Shown here in pieces: positions 21,319 through 25,548 of a stretch of 25,548 nucleotides of DNA (positions are counted from its first letter, which is position 1; each line of letters begins with the position of its first letter). Location: assembly GCA_036674765.1 (NCBI GenBank), contig JARVKI010000193.1, positions 394 to 25,941 on the forward strand. Reading direction: 5' to 3'. The position numbers and the translations under genes were made by a program. The notes below the pieces were generated by a model, which made no database searches, had not been told where the DNA came from, and saw only the letters and a program-made list of their open reading frames with translations. Source of the stretch: Seiridium cupressi. Taxonomy: Eukaryota; Ascomycota; Sordariomycetes; Amphisphaeriales; Sporocadaceae.

Positions 21319-22343
21319 GGTCACGTGTATCTCACGCGATACTTGCTCGGGATTCACTTCTAGCGCTGCTTTGTGACGCTTGAAGTTCACTTGAACTTGG
21401 CTTCTCTATGGTGTGCCGTGTGCTTCTAAGATTGTTAGTTCTTGTACTCGCTGTCCCATCCATTAAATTGCTCTCCAGCCCCCCTCCAAGCAAAATCCAA
21501 GGGCTGTTAGGAGTTCCATTTGGTGAGGGAAAAGACTTATGGATGCTCGGCTTCGAAAATTAACGTCTACAAAATGAGATGGATGTGGACAAGATACGAG
21601 AGTGTGCTCGTAGTTCAAGACGGCCGTTTCTAGGGTTTCCTTTTGCACAGAGGGGTGCCTCATCCGTTCTGATGGCACCTGGTCTCGAAGGAATAACTAC
21701 TTAAAAAAAAGGTCGGTTCATTTACTAGAATACAATTATATGTGCTTATGGTTTGAAACGGCCACTTCTGGATTTTGGGGTAGTCTGATCGACCATTCAG
21801 ACCACCGAGACATTTGGGACCGCTGCAAGGGCGTTTCGGAGCTTGGTACAGAGATTTAAGGTCAATCAATGTCTCTGTATTCCAAGCGGTCTCACGATGT
21901 CGCAGAATGGAGGTGTAGAAAGCTTTGGTCAGTGAAAAGCCGCCAAGGTAGATCCAAAAGTCGACTATCTAAAATCAACACCAACAACACACTGGGGGGG
22001 GCCCTTTGGTATGGCGTCTTCCCCGACATGTTTCCGGAGTCAACCCTTTCTACCATACGCAGACGATTAATGGCCCCACAACTACGAGACGGGACAGTAT
22101 GGGCCTGGAAGAATTATATTTATCAAATTCATCATAACAATAGACCAAGCACCAGTAGATTACAACAATTATAACATTAGCGGTTGAGTAGCCGTTGGAA
22201 AAGCAAGTCAAAGCGGGCCCAAACTTGAATTTAGCGTCACAGTAGAATTAATCAACGGATGATTTATTTTGCGTACTACTTATTGTGTCAAAACTAGTCA
22301 GCTTCCAACCAATCCCGTTACAATATGGAATAACTTGACTACT
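21319..22343. other. 1-kb intergenic region, no gene recognised
   Basis: This interval is the 3' flank of the ThuA gene and the 5' flank of the tRNA. A 101-codon plus-strand frame at 21869-22174 is polar and has no recognisable domain. Short homopolymers (A8 near 21702, G8 near 21995) are present. No mobile element could be recognised by eye. Confidence 0.5.
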
Positions 22344-22414
22344 GCATTAGTGGTTTAGTGGTAAAATCCATCGTTGCCATCGATGGGCCCCGCGTTCGAT
22401 TCGCGGCTAATGCA
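22344..22414 (+). tRNA. tRNA-Gly (anticodon GCC)
   Basis: A complete cloverleaf is visible: acceptor stem GCATTAG (22344-22350) pairs 7/7 with CTAATGC (22407-22413), discriminator A at 22414. The D arm lies in GGTTTAGTGGTAAAATCC. The anticodon stem CATCG/CGATG encloses the seven-base loop TTGCCAT with anticodon GCC at 22376-22378. The T arm is CCGCG-TTCGATT-CGCGG. Internal A- and B-box sequences (TGGTTTAGTGG and GTTCGATTC) fit Pol III promotion. There is no intron. It decodes GGC and GGU. Confidence 0.98.
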
Positions 22415-22421
22415 ATTATTC

Positions 22422-22425
22422 TTTT
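22422..22425 (+). terminator. Pol III T4 terminator of tRNA-Gly
   Basis: A TTTT run lies eight bases after the mature tRNA 3' end, as expected for RNA polymerase III termination. Confidence 0.7.
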
Positions 22426-23679
22426 GTTATTTTCCATGAATTCATTTAATAATTAATAATTATCAAATTGGGTGGGGGGGGGGGTTTTTTGGTTCAAATT
22501 TTCAAAACTAATTATTGATTTGATGGCTCGTTTTCTAGCCGTGAACCCGGAAGATGATAATTTTTTTCCAAATCCTTTTTTTCAGGGGCCGCAGCATGCA
22601 CCACTTGGTGTGGTGGGGTCGGATATCCTCTAGTTAGACCCAGTAAACGAGCATTTTCGGCTACTCTACCGAAAATGTCCAGGGCTTGCTTTAGCGCATG
22701 AGGGATGCTGGAACAGGGCTGCTGCAGTCCTCGAAGGGTATTGTTGATTTGAACATGCCAAACACGTTTTGACATGTGACAGAGTGGATGGAGCAGATTA
22801 GAATGCTTGCCTAGCTGATTAAGAGTTATTTCCTGGTTGGCTCTCCATAAGTGCAGTCAATTCTTTAAAGCATTGCCTGGCGGGCATTTGCTGATGTTTC
22901 GCTTCGAACACCACTGGAGGAGTATGGAGCGGAATGACACTGGACTAGAATCTAGCACTAGATTGAAATGGAGGACAATGAACCTGTGCAGCTCTAGTAT
23001 ACCACCAAGTCATCTGTGTACAAGTGAGTGTTAAGATAGGTAGGAGTATCCTGGGTACGTTAGGTATACCCAACTTTAATGGTTGAGCCTCATTTGTGAA
23101 TACATGTTGTAATGCAAGCTAGAACAGTCAAGCTGGCACTGCAGCTTGCACAGCTTCGAGTTTTGGCACATGGTGTTGTTCCTTCAGGCCTTCCCTCAGG
23201 CCCTCGGACCACTCCTTGTGTCGTGGTGACATTGAAACCTCGGCGGCTACGTAAAAGATCGCGAAGCATGGATATCCCAAATTTCACCGGAGCCGCAACC
23301 CCTTATCATGTCTAAAGAAGAAAGCTGTATCTTCGGCGTGTTTAGACAGCCGCCAAGACCCTTAACGGCAAAAGTCAATTGCCATGTGCTCGCTCATAAA
23401 TCCCGGCCGTCTGGGAGAAACTCTCCGTCGGCAAGACCCACAGTTCCGAGTCAATCCAGGGGCCGAACCTCGGCAAAACTTGAGCTGTAATCAATTGGGC
23501 CCATTTCCATCCAACGCCAGGACAAACAGCGTGAAAAGATTCAGGGGGGTATCATCTAAGAGCATTCTGCATTTGTCATTGACGGAACTGCAAGTCTTGA
23601 CATCTCTCCAAGCGGCTCGGTGGTTCGACATTCATTGAAGTGGAGAGCTGACGCCGTTGCATTGCGGCGGTCCTCAACC
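22426..23679. other. 1.25-kb intergenic region, no gene recognised
   Basis: This interval lies between the tRNA and the thioesterase gene. It begins with AT-rich sequence and a G11T6 run (22474-22490), followed by frames without recognisable domains, such as a minus-strand 87-codon frame at 22512-22775 and a plus-strand 67-codon frame at 23112-23315. A degraded mobile element is possible but unsupported. Confidence 0.5.
22474..22490. repeat. G11-T6 homopolymer run
   Basis: Eleven G residues are followed directly by six T residues inside an AT-rich stretch. It resembles the homopolymer-rich window start and may mark an unreliable or joined assembly position. As a real sequence, it could stall polymerases or form a G-rich structure. 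Confidence 0.8.
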
Positions 23680-24962
23680 ATGGCCGGCCGCCCGACCTTG
23701 ATCAAGGCCCCGGAACTGGATCCGAGCAAGGCACTGATCGAGAACGCGCTCGAGTTGACAGATCTCAGCATCATTGGCCCTGTATGAACACTTCTTGGAG
23801 GTTGTGTGTAGCTGGTACATGTTTTACTAACGCGCCACGTAGGATATTTTCACAAACACCAGGGAGCTATGGCACCCGCCAGGGGCTAGGGGTATATACG
23901 GCGGTGCCGTCATCGCACAAACGCTTGCGGTATGACTCTAGACAGTCTCGGAGACACGTTTCGCGTTTTCAACTTGATTGAACAAAACTGATGATTCTCA
24001 CAGGCGGCTCAACGCACAGTGCCCTCAAATTTCGTGGTGCATTCATATCACTGTTACTTTGTTCTGGCGGGCGACGCAGCCGTACCCATCCTCTATCATG
24101 TGGAACGCGTGCGCGATGGCAAGTCCTTCTGCACACGAACGGTGCAGGCTCGGCAGCGCGGTAAGGCCATCTTCACCGTGACCATGTCCTTTACTAGGGA
24201 GAACAATGGTGGTGAGCAGCAGGTGCGCCACGCCGCTGCCATGCCACCGGATGTGAGACCCCCACCCGAGGATTATGTCGAGGAGGTCTTTGGTGGCACC
24301 TCACCGTTCGAGACCTATCCCATTGAGGTCACGAACAAGGATGGCCCTCCCGAGCGCAAGACGACCAGGCACTGGATGCGTGCGAGGGGTAAGATCAGCG
24401 AGGCTGGTGGGCACCAGGCGCATTTGAGCGCCCTTGCATATGTTAGCGACAGCTACTTTATCGGTACTGTCAGTCGCATCCATAAGCTATGGCGGTTCCC
24501 CTTTAAGCCAGAAGATATCGACAAACTGCCGCCTGAGGTCAAGGACCATGTGACCAAGGTCAATGATTTTGAAGGGAGCGGGAGCGTAGAGAGCATGAAG
24601 GGGCAGCCAGCCATTGGCATGATGGTGTCACTGGACCAGTAAGTTACAATGCGCCACGCCCGGCGCTGTAAGGATTGGTTGTCCGAGTGGTGGATCTGAC
24701 TCATCTGCAGTGTAATCTACTTCCACAATCCAAAGCAAGTCCGAGCAGACGAATGGATGTTTGCTGAGATGGAAAGCCCCTGGTCTGGCGACGGGCGAGG
24801 AGTTGTCACACAGAGGATTTTCAGCAAAGATGGGACGCTGCTGGCGACGTGCCATCAAGAGGTAAGAGTGGCTCTATCCTAACCTATCACGCTTCTGACT
24901 CACAATTACAGGGCGTTGTGCGACTCAAGCAGAAAGAACAGCCCAGCCAATGCAAGTTATAG
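23680..24962 (+). CDS. Acyl-CoA thioesterase II (TesB/ACOT8 type), putative peroxisomal
   Basis: Five exons (23680-23781, 23843-23929, 24004-24638, 24711-24861, 24912-24962) give 341 residues, a usual length for the family. The protein is a double hot-dog thioesterase that hydrolyses acyl-CoA to free fatty acid and CoA. N-terminal hot-dog features are RELWHPPGARGIYGGAVIAQ, HSYHCYFVLAGD and YHVERVRDGKSFCTRTV. C-terminal features are ALAYVSDSYF, VSLDHVIYFHNP, WMFAEMESPWSGDGRGVV and ATCHQEGVVRL. By comparison with TesB, the likely triad is Asp about 212, Ser about 272 and Gln about 324. The last three residues, Cys-Lys-Leu, fit the peroxisomal PTS1 consensus [SAC][KRH][LM], consistent with a role beside beta-oxidation as for yeast Tes1. 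All introns are 50-74 bp with GT-AG borders, and no lesion was seen. The AT-rich terminal tract begins only about 35 bp downstream, so the 3' UTR may lie within it. Confidence 0.95.
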
Positions 24963-24995
24963 CCGGGCGAGGGCACTTAGATGGAAGAATTCCGG

Positions 24996-25548
24996 GCAAG
25001 AAATTTAGAAGACATTAATAAGCGGTTCATTTTAAGATGTTTATATAAGTATACACCGGTATATAATTATAAATTTAATGTTATATAATTATTTTAAAAT
25101 ATATATTACGGGTGTTATATATTTTTTAAAAGATTAAAATTACCTTTTAAAATAAAATTACGTTTTTAATAAATAAAAATTTTAAAGTTATAAATTTTAT
25201 ATTTTATAATATATATAAATATTTTAAAAAAAAGTAAATTAAATATTTTAATAATAAAATTAATTAATTTTTTAATATAAATTAAAAAAAAGTTATTTTT
25301 AATTATATTAATATTTAAAATAATTATTAATATAATAAAAAGTTATATTATAAATAATATAATTTTAAATTATTTTTTATTTATTAAATTATTTATTAAA
25401 TTATTTATTAAATTATTTATTAAATTATTTAAAATAATATATTTAAATTAAATTTTATAAATTTTATAATTTTTTAATTTTATTAATTTATAATTTTAAT
25501 TAATAAATATACTAAATATAATATTAAATGTATAAATTAATTATTAAT
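24996..25548. other. Extremely AT-rich tract at window end
   Basis: From about 24996 the base composition changes abruptly: after 25140 most 60-base lines contain only a few G or C residues. TTAA, ATAT and TTTAAA words dominate. No coding frame or RNA is visible. Extreme AT isochores in ascomycetes usually mark heavily RIP-mutated repeats, centromeric or subtelomeric DNA. Joined mitochondrial-like sequence is another possibility. The parent element, if any, cannot be recognised. Confidence 0.85.
25381..25428. repeat. Four tandem copies of a 12-bp AT repeat
   Basis: The unit TTATTAAATTAT occurs four times in perfect tandem, followed by a degenerate fifth unit (TTAAAATAATAT). It lies within the AT-rich end tract. 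It is probably the product of slippage in low-complexity DNA. Confidence 0.9.

Noticed and set aside
22512..22775. Minus-strand 87-codon frame with an ATG start
   Set aside because: No recognisable domain and no homologue recalled; the surrounding sequence is low-complexity. A relic of a mobile element could not be supported.
1..25548. CRISPR arrays, insertion sequences or complete transposons
   Set aside because: No regularly spaced repeats, and no transposase, reverse transcriptase or integrase motifs, were found on either strand; the gene structure is eukaryotic.

Overview
The window looks like nuclear DNA of a filamentous ascomycete (Pezizomycotina). Its genes are split by many short introns of about 50-75 bp with GTNNGT...YAG borders, it encodes fungal-type NACHT and HeLo-like proteins, and it carries a eukaryotic tRNA-Gly(GCC). 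All gene models below were spliced by hand from the sequence and from remembered conserved motifs; no database search was run.

Layout. 1-2132: low-complexity contig-end-like sequence, a T29 and an A29 tract, and no convincing gene. 2133-5307 (-): a ten-exon SNF2/RAD5-like ATPase with an internal RING finger, complete except for two in-frame stop codons in the last helicase motifs. 5308-6420: divergent promoter region with a perfect 10-bp hairpin. 6421-9432 (+): a nine-exon NACHT STAND (NLR-type) protein. 10573-14519 (+): an ankyrin-PH-FFAT-ORD oxysterol-binding protein of the Osh1/Swh1 type. 15184-16075 (+): a flavin-nucleotide-binding (Pyridox_ox_2-like) split-barrel protein. 16546-17111 (-): a miniature FAD monooxygenase that keeps its two ends but lacks the middle of the fold. 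17940-19792 (+): a decayed gene with a fungal HeLo-like/STAND N-terminal domain. 20644-21318 (+): a ThuA-like protein. 22344-22414 (+): tRNA-Gly(GCC). 23680-24962 (+): a peroxisomal-type acyl-CoA thioesterase II ending in CKL. About 24996-25548: an abrupt, almost pure A/T tract that resembles an AT isochore or RIP-degraded end.

Taken together, intact housekeeping-like genes (OSBP, split barrel, ThuA, thioesterase, tRNA) are interleaved with accessory genes that are broken or reduced (SNF2/RING, FAD monooxygenase, HeLo-like) and with one NLR-type gene. I see no operon-like or biosynthetic-cluster logic. The most notable observations are the paired nonsense codons in the SNF2 gene, the in-frame miniature FAD protein, two GC-AG introns, a 24-base exon in the NACHT gene, and the extreme AT edge.
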